Shown one piece after another: positions 41,461 through 52,835 of a stretch of 64,000 nucleotides of DNA; the first letter of the stretch is position 1, and each line of letters starts with the position of its first letter. The stretch covers positions 32,575,938 through 32,639,937 of the forward strand of contig CM022670.1 of the NCBI GenBank assembly GCA_012295275.1, in the 5' to 3' direction. The stretch is from Chrysomallon squamiferum (lineage: Eukaryota; Mollusca; Gastropoda; Neomphalida; Peltospiridae). Under the pieces are notes generated by a model that was not told where the DNA came from, made no database searches, and saw only the letters and a program-made list of their open reading frames with translations. Made by a program: the position numbers and the translations under genes.

Positions 41461-43147
41461 TGGATTAAAAACAGCAACACCACCACCACCCAACAACAAC
41501 AAATCATTAACTATTTACAGAACTTTGATAAATGATTCCTTCAACAAGTTTTCCTTGTTAAAGTAATTGATGAAATGAAGCCATGTCTGTTTTTAACTCT
41601 TTTTTTTTTTTTTTTTTTTTTCACATTAATTTCAAATATAAGTGGAAGATGTTCCAAAAATAATTCAATTTTATATCACAATGCTGTAAACAGTTTAAAA
41701 CTCAGAAATAAGGACATAGCTACAGTGTGTGATAGAAACAGCTGCACTTATCTCAAATGTACACATCTGGGCCGCAGATGTTTAATCTAAGAACATTAAT
41801 ACCATTCCTAATTCTCCAGGATCCAAACCTTCATTTAACAGTCAGTCTTAAGCTGTCTTTATGACAATGCTTAAATTTAATTCATTTTATGTAATTTTAT
41901 AGATCAATAAATTGTTCTGAATTAATATAATACTAATTTGCATTAAAAAAAGAGAGAAAAAGATAAACAGTCTGAAAGAAGATTCCATTTCCACTGAGAA
42001 ATTTGAAGAAAACACTTAATATATTTGTGTTGCAATGACTACTGTACAAAGGGTGTTAAAAAGTATTCATTATGTCCAGGTTCCTATAAAAAAAACAGAT
42101 CTATGCCATGATTAGTTTCCACTGTAAACACGATTAACCTATTTCAAATACAAAACATATATTTCCATAGTATTGAATTTTTTGTTGATATAAAATCTGG
42201 GTTATTTGGTGCATGTCATTTTGTGTTTTATTTGCTTGGCTGTTGAAAGATCAGTATTGAAAGCATAAAAACATTTTATATTTGTAAACAACAAGGCAGC
42301 ACATTCCATAGCCTTTATTGAAACATTTGGAGGCCCAAGACTAAAACAGGAAAATGCACCATTGATGGTTTATTTTCCCTTAAACTAAAGCAATACATTA
42401 AAATTACAATTAACTCAAAAAATTAGTTATGTGTTAAAACATATTTCTGAACAGATCTCACCTTAGGTAACTATCTGATGTATTGATATTTATCAGCTAA
42501 TTAAACATTACTTGACATAAAATTGTTTTAATATACAGATGATATAAAAAATATTTCAACGTTTTCTGCCTGACCACTGTTGACCCATCAGTAAGGCAGG
42601 GCTTTTCTTTTTTAAATGAGTATATAACAACTATAGCCTGTTTTATCATTAACTGTCATGTTCATTCACCTCCTGGAAGCTTAAAGAATAAATATTTAAT
42701 GCAAGTATTTGGTGAAGAATATCTCCCAGAGAAAGATAAGTACTTGTTATGATAGCACAACAACAATGTATAGACTTTTAGCTTTGTTGGACATGCCATC
42801 CATTTAATACACTGGATTGATTATAAAGCAAATAAACACTGTCAGATTAATTACACACATGTACAAACACATACATACATATATAAAGACAGAAAGACAG
42901 ACAGTCACACAAGAACGAATACCATACATACATGCATACCTATATACAGGTGAACTAATACATAAGCACACATGTACAGACATACACACTAACATACATG
43001 TATATGCAAATGCCTGCACACTGACAAGCTCATACAAATTATATGCATATTTCTAAATAGTTACCTACATTGTGTAATCTTGAACACATTGATATTCTCA
43101 AATCAAATACACAAATACCCATACTTAAATCTTCATGTGCTCATACA

Positions 43148-43226
43148 AGCGTGTGTGTGTGTGTGTGTGTGTGTGCGTGCGTGTGCGTGTGTGTGTGTGC
43201 GTGTGCATGTGCGTGTGTGTATGTGT
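43148..43226. repeat. TG/CG compound microsatellite
   Basis: TG repeats are interspersed with CG dinucleotides (GTGCGTGCGTGTGCGTGT). This is an alternating purine-pyrimidine tract of about 80 bases, with high Z-DNA potential. Confidence 0.93.
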
Positions 43227-44571
43227 GCACTTACATGTTCGGTACAGACAACCATTTAGAAAGAATATGCATATATTATCAATATATATACTTGTATATA
43301 CAAGCCTGAATTTCTGGCTATATATAATGGAATTATGCAGGCATGGCACATGTTGAAGCTATGTTATCAGGTATATAAATCATTGTCATGAAGATGAAAA
43401 TGATACCACACCAAGTTTAAATTTATCACTTACAAATTACTTTTTCCCTTCATTTTTTTTCTCAAAATTTAAGCATTGTTTTTGTTTCAATTTCAAAATA
43501 AAACTTTAAGCAGTCTTTCTAAATATAACTGAAAAATACATATACAAAGAGTATAAACTATATGTCTACTTGAAATTTCAATAGCTACCTTTATAAGTGC
43601 CCTAATTTATTTATTTGCTACTTCAAGTACTGAGTTGTTTTTTTTCAGTTTTATTTATTGATTATGGGTTCAGGCTAGTTCGGTGCACAGAAAACAGTAC
43701 AAAATAGAGATTTACAAACTTGTATTTTTCTATTGTACCTGATTATTTTTCAACTGAACTTAGACACTCAGGTATTTCACTGTCTGTAATATACCTTTAA
43801 GTCTGCATAAAGAAAACTCAATTTGTATGCATTTCTATTTGTGTGGATACCATGTGGAATATACTCATATTCTATGTAAGTAATATTTAATAATATATAA
43901 TCATGTAAGTATCACTTGTGTTATAATTCATAGATTATAGAAAATAAATGTATCTATAAATATATTATCTGAGTTAGTAATATATCATATGAATGTGTGT
44001 GTGTATGTGTATATTTATGTTTTTAGCTATGTAAGTATTAGTAGTATTATACCTCACAGATATATATATATATATATATATATATGTAGATGTCAGTAAT
44101 ATTTCACAGATGTTTGGAATATCAGTACTGTTATACCTGACAGGTAATAGTGTTGTCATGTCTTCCTGGTTTTAATGTGACATTGTTTTTAAAACCAGGA
44201 ATGAAATGTTTAGTTAAAAATTGAAGGTCTGAGTTTAATTTGTATGTAAAGAGTGTGCAGGTTAATATTCAGTTCAGATATAATGTGTTATGCTATTTTT
44301 AAATATATTTTGAGTTGTTGCTTGAATTGTATTTACAATAGTGGCTGATAAAAACATTAATCATTTGGAAAGAATTAATGTTTGTATAATGGCACTCTAT
44401 AATAATAATTTCTAATAATTTAAAAAAAAAATGATAATGATGTTGCCCAGTACAGTTTGATAATCATGGAGATTATGTTTTTCATACAGAATTTTCACTG
44501 TTCTGCATACATAAATAAATGGTGTTTTTAATTATATTTTCTTAATCTTATAATAAGAATCTGTTTATTAT

Positions 44572-44573
<2 letters not shown>

Positions 44574-44604
<31 letters not shown>
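44574..44604. repeat. CA microsatellite
   Basis: About 30 bases of CA repeat directly before the MITE-like end at 44605. A 20-base or longer T run follows at about 44744-44765. Confidence 0.95.
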
Positions 44605-44608
<4 letters not shown>

Positions 44609-44640
44609 CTATAGGGTGTGCCAAAAATAAGAAAAGAAAA
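44605..44640 (+). repeat. possible solo end of a mariner-like MITE
   Basis: CTATAGGGTGTGCCAAAAAT is similar to the terminal repeat of the element at 50136 (TATACGGGGTGTCCCAAAAG) and directly follows a CA repeat, as that element does too. I see no matching opposite end, so this is weak. Confidence 0.3.
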
Positions 44641-46381
44641 AGGGAAGATTTTGGCCTTATGTAGCATATACTAGAAATGGTAAATATTTAGAAAGTTTCA
44701 AAATACGATTTTTGAGATATGAGGTGTTAAAGTTCTGATATAATTTTTTTTTTTTTTTTTTTTTTCTTTTTTGAATTCTGCATTTCTGACATTGCTCAGT
44801 ATACTTCTGTTTTGTTGTAAATGGCTTGAGCTTGTGTCAATCAATTTTACTTCTACACACTTTTTAATAATTTAACATTGTGTTCAACAAATAATGTCTG
44901 TTCAAAGCACATGGTAGTTTGATCTGAAAAGTGTTCATCAGTTAGCAGAAGTAAACTCTCAGTGGATTTCATTAGTATTTTAACAGGTAAAAAAAACAAC
45001 AACAGCAGCAGCAAAAAAGAAAATCAGGAAACATAAATGGATAAACATACCTATATATGTATTTTAATGTGTTTGATACAGTGTGACATTTATCAGCTAT
45101 TTCTTTTTTTTATTATTTTCACTTTTTTGCTCTCTTATTGTTTCCCATGAGATTTGTAAGCGGATACGTTCCTCTGATTAAATATGGATTAATCTAGAAA
45201 AACAAAAAGCAAGTGGGTAGAGATGGTGATAAATTCCTTGTTCTTGTAGTTGGTGCACATAAAAGCAAAGCTGTGTAAAATAACATTTATGCCGAGGTGG
45301 AAGCAAAGTGGTCTGGAAAGAGGACAAAAAATTGAAAGCAAATTTAAGAGATTTATTTAAGGTATGAAAGAGATGTGACTGTTTTTCTTGCAGAGATCAT
45401 TGGAAACGTTTTTGGTGAACTGCTAATGGAGATGCTTCTGTCAGGATAGTGTCGTGGTTACTTGATATTAGTCATCTGCTTTCTTTCTAAACCAGGATTT
45501 ATAAAAAAAACAGACACAGAAATAACAGGCTAAATATTGAATATTCTAATAGAAAATGTGCCATGAATTTTTCAAGAGCTTTGTGGGTTATTGATAATTC
45601 TGAGACAAAGAAGGGTTATTTAGTGAGCTTGTGTGTTTATTTGCATATAGCAAAAAATCTTGTTAATATTACGATTCTTATATGATACTTATATAAAATG
45701 TTTTTTCGTACATGAAAGGTTTATTCAGTTGATAAATTCAAGTGATTTGCCAGTTAAATAATTATATACTCTAATGGATATTTTATTTTACATCTAATGT
45801 AACATATGTATTATGAATTAGACATTGCATCAAAGATCTTTTTTGTGTCAACTCATATAAATCTAATCAACACTCAATTACATTTAGTTTTAGTTAGGTT
45901 ATATTGTTGCTATTATTATTATTATTGTTGTTTTGTTAACATCATCATCATTATCATTGCCATTATCATTATTTTATCGTTATTATGAATATTTGTTTTT
46001 ATTTATGTTTTTATTAATTATTATTATTTCTTTTCTTATTTCTTATTTCTTTTCTATATCTTTCAAACTGCCTAAGATCATTGTATCTGAATGATAAATA
46101 AATTTTGATACAACACATTTCAATTAAAATCACTCATCATTTGTTCTGTACCATCTGATAAATATTTTCCAGGGAAAAAAAAAAAACAATTTTGTGAGCT
46201 TCTAAAAGAATTAAAACTAAAACAAATGCAATAGATCTGAACAGTTTTGCAAACTTTTCTTTTCTTTTCATTTTTCTTTTCTTAATTAATATTTACAGGG
46301 TAATATGGTAGTTCTTAAATTTTATAAAATACTGTGTTATGATATAAAATGTAATTATATTTTATTTCTTTTTTTTTGCAG

Positions 46382-48097
46382 GCAATGAAGACTGGGAATG
46401 TATATAAAATATGTTGATGGATTCTGTTTAACAAGAGAAAAATTAATATAAAGATGAAGGAAGATTATATTGTTTAATTATCACCAGACCTGTACATTCT
46501 GGATAAAAAAGGAAAAAAAGTTTTTCATAGATTTCTTAGACTTCAAAAAAAACATTTGAAATAAAAAAGAAAGAAAAAAGTACACTATATTGAGTTCAAA
46601 TGAGTGAAAAAAGTTTTCTTGAGTGAAGATTCAACATTCTGCAGATGTAGTTAATTTTCATCAACATTGAAGAGAGGCATTTAAAACAAACAATTTTGTT
46701 TTCAAATTCTCCCTTCTTTTTTTTTTTTTTTTCCCAAGTGCAAAACTTTTTTTTTTTTAATCTGTGGTTAAGAAAATAAATGAAATGATCTGACGTGAAA
46801 CAGAAGACAACTGTGTATTTGCAGGTATAAGTTGGGCTGAGAATTAGTTGTGCCGTCAGTGTAAAAGAAGTTTTTCAGGTCATTGTGCTGGTGATTAGCT
46901 CACATTCACTTGGTCTGGGAGTGTAAATACTTTCTGTGTAAATACACCCAGCTACCGTTTGTTTTCATGATCGACATATCGACAGTAGTAGAGGCCAGGA
47001 ATATAACTTGTTATGGATTCTACTTTTTCTCTCTTCTTTTTCTTTTCCCCCACAAGAGAATAAGATAAATACTTTCTTTTACGTGTGGGACTTGAAAAGC
47101 ACAATTACTTTAGATGTTTTATTCTGAGGTACAATTTCAAATATCTCTGCTGATATAACATGTACTTCCTGATGTTCATCTTTGATGCCAGGACTTCAAT
47201 TATGGTTCCAGAAAATAACCATTCAGGGATTGAAATTATTTCTTCAGATTCTTGCTCAATTATTCGAAGTTCACCCATTGGCCAAGACAGACGATTGTGT
47301 GGTCACTGTTCTCCTTGGAATGTGCTTTGATTCATTATTGATATTTCAATTTGTAGATGCACTCTATGATTATGAGAAAAACATCACTCCAGTGATGATG
47401 CACTGAAAGAGATTTTCACCATCTGCAGTTACTTGATCTCAGAGTTGTGGTCAATGAAATCTCATCCTTTTTCCATTTACAGAAGCATTTAGACCAAAGA
47501 ACAGCCACCCAGAATTGAAGAATTTAAGTACCTGTTTTAAAACCTTTTAACACCTGCTGAATTATGTCAAGGAAATTGTATTATTTTCTTGTCACTTGCT
47601 CCGACAGACATTACTTTTGGAGAGTTTAGTTTGCATTATTCTCTGTGAAAGGATGGAAATGAATATCTGTGCTGGGGAACTTTTAAAAAACCTGTTTTAA
47701 GAAAACACCCCAAAAAGACAAGAAGAAGAAGAAAACAAAGTACAAGAGATCCTCTGAAGTGATTGCTTTCATAAGAAGCATTCTGCTTCATAATACCTCT
47801 GATCATTTGTTTATAAGCATTACCTTTGTATAATCACACCTTTTTACCTACCTCAGCTATCAGTCAAAAAGTAAGAGAAAGCCTAGAATAGAAGTCTTGT
47901 TGTTATTATTGTTATTATTATCTGATCATTCTGAAATCATCTAGGATATGAAAATAAGTGAAATCTTGACCAAACATGCACAAAAAAATGTGTAAATTGT
48001 TTTAGTTACTTTGGAGATATTGGCTATATGTGTGTTGTGAGATAGTTTGTGTGAAACAGCTGATAACACTGTTACTAATTAGTTGAATTGTTTGGCA
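46382..48097 (+). other. possible long 5' leader exon upstream of the 48098 start
   Basis: A long pyrimidine run followed by gcag (ends 46381) makes a very good acceptor. From there to the donor at 48197 the sequence is less repetitive than its surroundings and could be one exon of 1,815 bases, mostly untranslated. It contains many upstream ATGs, including a 74-codon open frame at 47182-47406 (MMPGLQLWFQKITIQ start) that I do not recognise. So either the real leader begins later or translation of 48098 is restrained. Two T-rich tracts (46715, 46748) and a pyrimidine run near 47030 interrupt it. Whether it is first or internal cannot be told from the sequence alone. Confidence 0.3.
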
Positions 48098-48196
48098 ATG
48101 ACCACTATGAAATCAACACAAGGAGGTGGGGATTCATCGGGTTTTGAGCACAAGTGCTCTGCGAATTCCCCAGGAGCGCCGGTCATTCTGGAAGAG
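48098..48196 (+). CDS. candidate alternative first coding exon of a short PDE4 form
   Basis: ATG 48098 has G at -3 and follows an in-frame TAG at 48080. It opens 33 codons: MTTMKSTQGGGDSSGFEHK then CSANSPGAPVILEE. A consensus GTATGT donor follows immediately at 48197. The stretch is clearly richer in G and C, and includes CpGs, compared with the long AT runs after it. The exon ends in phase 0. Splicing to the UCR1 exon at 52997 would shift frame and hit a stop at once, so it cannot start a UCR1-containing form by that route. In vertebrates the short forms (PDE4B2, PDE4D1 type) have a unique Gly/Ser-rich N-terminus joined just before EE(A/S)YQKLA, after UCR1. A Gly/Ser-rich peptide ending in phase 0 fits that plan. 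The target exon is outside the window, so this is inference. An unrelated gene's first exon is the main alternative. Confidence 0.5.
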
Positions 48197-48402
48197 GTAT
48201 GTACATTAACAGGGTAACTTATTTACACAGAAAACCTTTGTAATAAATGCTCATTATTATAGCACAACAATGATGTATTCTCAGGCATTTACCCAATTTC
48301 ATAACACTCTGACTTGGTTATAAAGAAAATAAAAAAAAATAAAAATTCAAAATAATAGTAATAATAGAATTAACAATAATAATAGAAATATTGTTTAAAA
48401 AA

Positions 48403-48435
<33 letters not shown>

Positions 48436-49662
48436 AATAACAAATAGAAATTAATACAAAATATTTAAATTACATTTTAAATTATCTAGAAAATATTTTT
48501 TTTTATTATTATTTTTTTTATTTAAATATTATTAAATAAAAAAAATAATAATAATAAAAAAATGTTTTCTTAATGTTATTAAATAATTATTAAATATATC
48601 TGAGCAATCTATATTTATAATAAAAAAACCAATAACTTTTAAATAAATGTCAGTGTATATATCCATTGGTGTTTTATAAGATAAAATAAAACATAAATTT
48701 AAAGATATTAACAATCACAGACATTCTTGTTAGACTCAAAACATAAAATGGCAAAAACAAAATTATATCAAATTACAATTTCAGTAATGGTAAAGAAAGA
48801 TATAATACATTTAGAAAATATTTCTAATTTTTTAATAAAAGCAGATGTATAAGTTAAACTTTCTATTTATTTTGACAGAAATTATTTTTGAAATGTTTAA
48901 TTTTTCTTTACTAATTTTGAATTTATAATTTGATATAGATTATTTTGCCATAGGTTTAAATATACATATTTAAAATATTTGTGTATATATTTCTATTAAC
49001 TAAATAATTGATGATAATAATGAATCTGAATTTTGCTTAAATCAATCTATTAAAAAAAATAAAGCACCCCCCCAAAAAAAAAAAACACCAGTAGCTCCAT
49101 TTCTTTATATAAATCTGTCTCTTTTATCAGGGGTTTTAACCATATACATGGCTGAAAATAGATTTTTTGTTCAAACGTTGTTTTTCTCATGTTATCTCTC
49201 ACTGTTTAAAGTAACTGGGTAATTCAGACTCATTTGTGGTCTGTACACAAGATTTGAGGGGTATTCAGCTTTCTACCACAAACTAACAACAGGCAGAAAG
49301 AAAAGTTAATATTCCATTGATATGTTTCAGTTAAATCTTTATAATGCAGTTTAAAAAAAATAGTTTGAAACGTTATATTTATAAACTTTTTTTTTTCTTT
49401 TTTTTATTGTTGTTACATTTTTAATATTGTTGGAAATTATTTACTTTCAATAAGTGGTGTAAAAATGATCATTAACAAATAAGATAAAAACAACAATAAT
49501 AATAATAATAATAATAGGAGCAGTGGCAGTAATAATAATAATTAAGTAAATAAATAAATATATGTAATACTAACAATAAAATGTTTACCATAAACTGCTA
49601 AATATGACATCACTAACCAAATTATGCTTTATTAAAAAAAAAAAAAAAACTATCTTTTATTA

Positions 49663-49695
<33 letters not shown>

Positions 49696-50074
49696 TAAAT
49701 AAAGTAAAAATATAAATAACTTAATAAATGTAAAGAAGAATAAATACTTATATTATCCTTATGCATAATTACAGCATTGATAAAGATAGATTTATTAAAT
49801 TTGCAGTTAAAACAGATATTTTTTTCTAAACATTTTTCTATAATTAATATAATTAAAATCTGATTCCAAACTACACATTTTACACACTGAAACAGTATTT
49901 AAAACAAACAAATAAAATACTGCATTTTAACAAAAAACCTCCATAAAGGGGAAGTAATTCTGTATACTATTGAAACAAATATACTTTGATATCCTCCCCT
50001 TAAATATTTAAAGTCAGTTCAAAATAATATAATATGATAAAACCTGTCTTAGAAACACTCACTCTCACATGCAC

Positions 50075-50077
<3 letters not shown>

Positions 50078-50113
<36 letters not shown>
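50078..50113. repeat. CA microsatellite next to the mariner-like element
   Basis: About 36 bases of CA repeat lie 20 bases left of the element at 50136. Confidence 0.95.
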
Positions 50114-50114
<1 letters not shown>

Positions 50115-50135
50115 TTTTATTTTATTCATTATATA

Positions 50136-50718
50136 CGGGGTGTCCCAAAAGTAACTGAACTGCAAACTTAATAAAATTAGATATTAAAAACAACAAATTT
50201 AATCTGTATATTTAGTATTTACAAATGTTCAAAATTTCTACCTTGAACTTCAATACAATCACTGTTTTTGGACGACCTTTTTTAGGAGAATTTGACACAC
50301 TTCCAGTTACTTCAAATTTGGATACAAGATTGAACATTGTCGATTTACTTGGTACAGGTGTTCTAAAGTTTACTTCCCATCTTTCTTCAACATGCTTGTA
50401 GCTAGTCATTGCATAGTAATTCTAAATAACGAAGATACGTTCGTTTAAATCTAAAGTCCTTCGCTGCATTTTTAAGCGTGAGCGTACCATTGTAAAACAA
50501 TGGAAAGTCCAGTAGTGCATGCTAAAACAGAAGTCTCGATCATGAAGAACACTACAATCAGGTAACAAAAATTATTCCAAAGACTACTACTGACAGAAGT
50601 AAATGAATAGTACAAAAGATAACATAAAATGACATAAAAGATGGAATTAAATTTGTTATTTTTAATATCTATCTAATTTTATTTAAGTTTGCAGTTCGGT
50701 TACTTTTGTGACACCCTG
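50136..50718 (-). mobile_element. deleted mariner-like (Tc1/mariner-type) element, 583 bp
   Basis: The ends are long imperfect inverted repeats of about 70 bases: CGGGGTGTCCCAAAAGTAAC at the left and, read on the other strand, CAGGGTGTCACAAAAGTAAC at the right. Each continues with GAACTGCAAACTTAA-TAAAATTAGAT. TA flanks both sides (50134-50135, 50719-50720), as expected of a TA target duplication. Between the ends, on the minus strand, is the helix-turn-helix N-terminus of a transposase, followed by the right-hand repeat with no DDE catalytic domain. The copy is therefore non-autonomous and decayed. Confidence 0.88.
50230..50500 (-). pseudogene. transposase N-terminal fragment (helix-turn-helix), broken
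   Basis: The minus strand reads MTSYKHVEERWEVNFRTP, VPSKSTMFNLVSKFEVTGSV and SNSPKKGRPKTV. This is the paired HTH pattern of mariner-like transposases (an aromatic and basic first helix, P-S-K-x-T-x-x-x-L-V-x-K-F-x-x-T-G-S-V, then a GRP basic linker). The frame extends upstream with MQRRTLDLNERIFVI but is cut by an in-frame TAG before NYYAMTSY. The frame then runs into the terminal repeat. There is no catalytic triad, so no active enzyme. Confidence 0.8.
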
Positions 50719-51066
50719 TATATAAACAAATATTTCTTAAAAAAAAATTTCCAGTTGAAAAACAATGTAAAAAAAAAACGAAGTAATGATAATAATAATT
50801 TAGATAAATACTTAATGGTTTTACTACTCATTAAATAAAAAAAAATTAAAAATTAAATATATGTAATCTGTTATAAGCTCATGTTACCTCTTAATGAGTT
50901 CTATAAATAGTAAAGTCTTACAAAATTTAATCATAGAACATTTTAACAATATAATAATTATTATTTTTTTAAACTTTCATGAAGATTGTAAAGATTTAAT
51001 TGGAGCTCCACAATGGAATATTAAATGTTTCTTAAAATATTTTCTACATGTATTTCAGTTTTCTAA

Positions 51067-51067
<1 letters not shown>

Positions 51068-51114
<47 letters not shown>

Positions 51115-51115
51115 T
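51068..51115. repeat. (ATT)16 microsatellite
   Basis: A pure TTA/ATT trinucleotide run of 48 bases. Poly-Leu and poly-Tyr open frames over it are artefacts. Shorter ATT/TAA runs occur at 29061-29090, 36691-36716, 48405-48440, 49495-49515 and 49667-49694. Confidence 0.96.
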
Positions 51116-51839
51116 TAAAATGATTATTAATTTATTTAGTTTGTTTTACACATTGGTGGGTTTATTTTTTCTTATTTCAAAATTCTTCTTAACTGCCACA
51201 TTTTATATTTATTTATTTATTTTATTCAAATTCATGTTTTAAGTCAACATTATTTTATTCCTGTCTTTAAAAAAGAAAAAGAAAAAAAAAGGTTAAATCA
51301 AATCCAACTGTTTTGAAAAATAGCCTGCATGTTTTGTTATGCTATTTTCACTTTTATAATATATAAACATAAAAGCCTTTCTCTCCACGACGCATGACCT
51401 TACAAACATAAATGAATGGCACTAGATCTATTGTTGGTAGAGTCTTTGCAATTTCATTGTGCAGAAAAAAATCTCAGTCTATAGAGATTGGTTGTGAAGG
51501 AAGGAAAACTGGAAATGAATTACTGCAGAACATAAGAAACTATGCTAATCCTGTGTATTTTAGATAACTCATAAAAAAAATATCGAGTTAAAAAGCAACT
51601 GTGGTATTACTCAGTTTATTTTTGATAATCAAAATTTAAAAAAATTTAAAAAACAAAAAATATATATGTAAATAAAAAGAACTGGAGTGCTGTATGGAGA
51701 AGCAAGGTCTCGGCAATGGAAGAGAGGCCTGTAACAGTTCCTTGTATTAATAACCTCCGATCTGCTGTGAGAAATTCTCCTGCAAGGTGTGTTAGAAATA
51801 ATCCATCTTTTGAGTTACTAATTTGACACCTCCTCAACA

Positions 51840-52835
51840 TTTTCCTCCACTAAATCGGTGGCACATCGTTAAGATTCTTTATTTAGAGCGTGGGCTTTTT
51901 TTTCTTCTCTGACTCAGTTTTTTAAATTTTATATCCCACTTGTTGTTGTTGTTCTTTCTTCAAATGAAGTTCTCTGTAGATGGAAAAGTGCCACATTTTT
52001 TTTCACTTCTTCTTTCTCCCAGTGTTTTTAAAGAGAACTTGGTGCAGTGTGGTGAAGCTCAAATTAAATTGGACGATTGAATAGTGAAAATACCACAGAG
52101 ACTGTGGTCCACTGATGAATGTATTGATCTCTGGGAAGCACATGTAAATGTCAGACCCAGTAGCCTCTATTGGTTTCTTATTGAGGAATTTGTCTGCCAC
52201 TTGCATGAAGTGCCTGTTGATTTGTCAAATCCAGTTTAGACGGATATGACCTTCTTTTGGGAAATATTATAACTGTGTCAACCTGTGGACATTTTTCTGC
52301 TTCTTTTTTTGTTTTTATTTTTTAAAGAAGAACAAATATTAAGATTTTTGTACTTTTTTTTTCTCTCAAAATGAAACAAGTGGAATTATACTTTCTTAAA
52401 AAATGTTTAAAACATTTATGACAGAATTCTGAAGTTTTAATTGATAAGGATATTCCGGATTGTGAATATTTTTTTGTGTTTAATCACTTTTTAAAATTTT
52501 TATTTCACACTGGCATATAGATTCTTGAAAATATTTATTTGTATCTAGAAAAAATAACATATTTTTTTTAATGATGATCTGGATTCTGTAAACATTTTAT
52601 CTTAATTTTCAAAATTTTCATTTAAAAAGTGTTTTTATTTTGTTTTATTATTATTTCTTTTTTGATGTGACTGAAAATGAATTACAGAATTGATGAACTT
52701 AAGACAGCCAAGATCTTGTAAAATTACAAGTAAAACTTATTACAGATGGACAGTTTACTAAATGTCTTAGTTTCTTTTAAGCATAACATCTTCAGTTCCT
52801 TTTAGACATAACTTCTTTCAAACTGTGATTTCACT
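51840..52835 (+). promoter_or_regulatory. probable 5' leader/promoter zone of the 52836 isoform
   Basis: Between the ATT-rich repeat ground and the 52836 start, sequence complexity rises and microsatellites are absent from roughly 51840 to 52310. Beyond that the sequence is T-rich but still not tandemly repeated. This is the texture of an untranslated leader and intronic promoter. I see no clear TATA box or initiator and cannot place the transcription start. Acceptor-like sites (gactcag near 51925, tctcccag near 52022) leave open that part is a spliced leader exon. The open frames on the opposite strand here (51646-51840, 52003-52206) resemble no family known to me and are not called. Confidence 0.35.
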
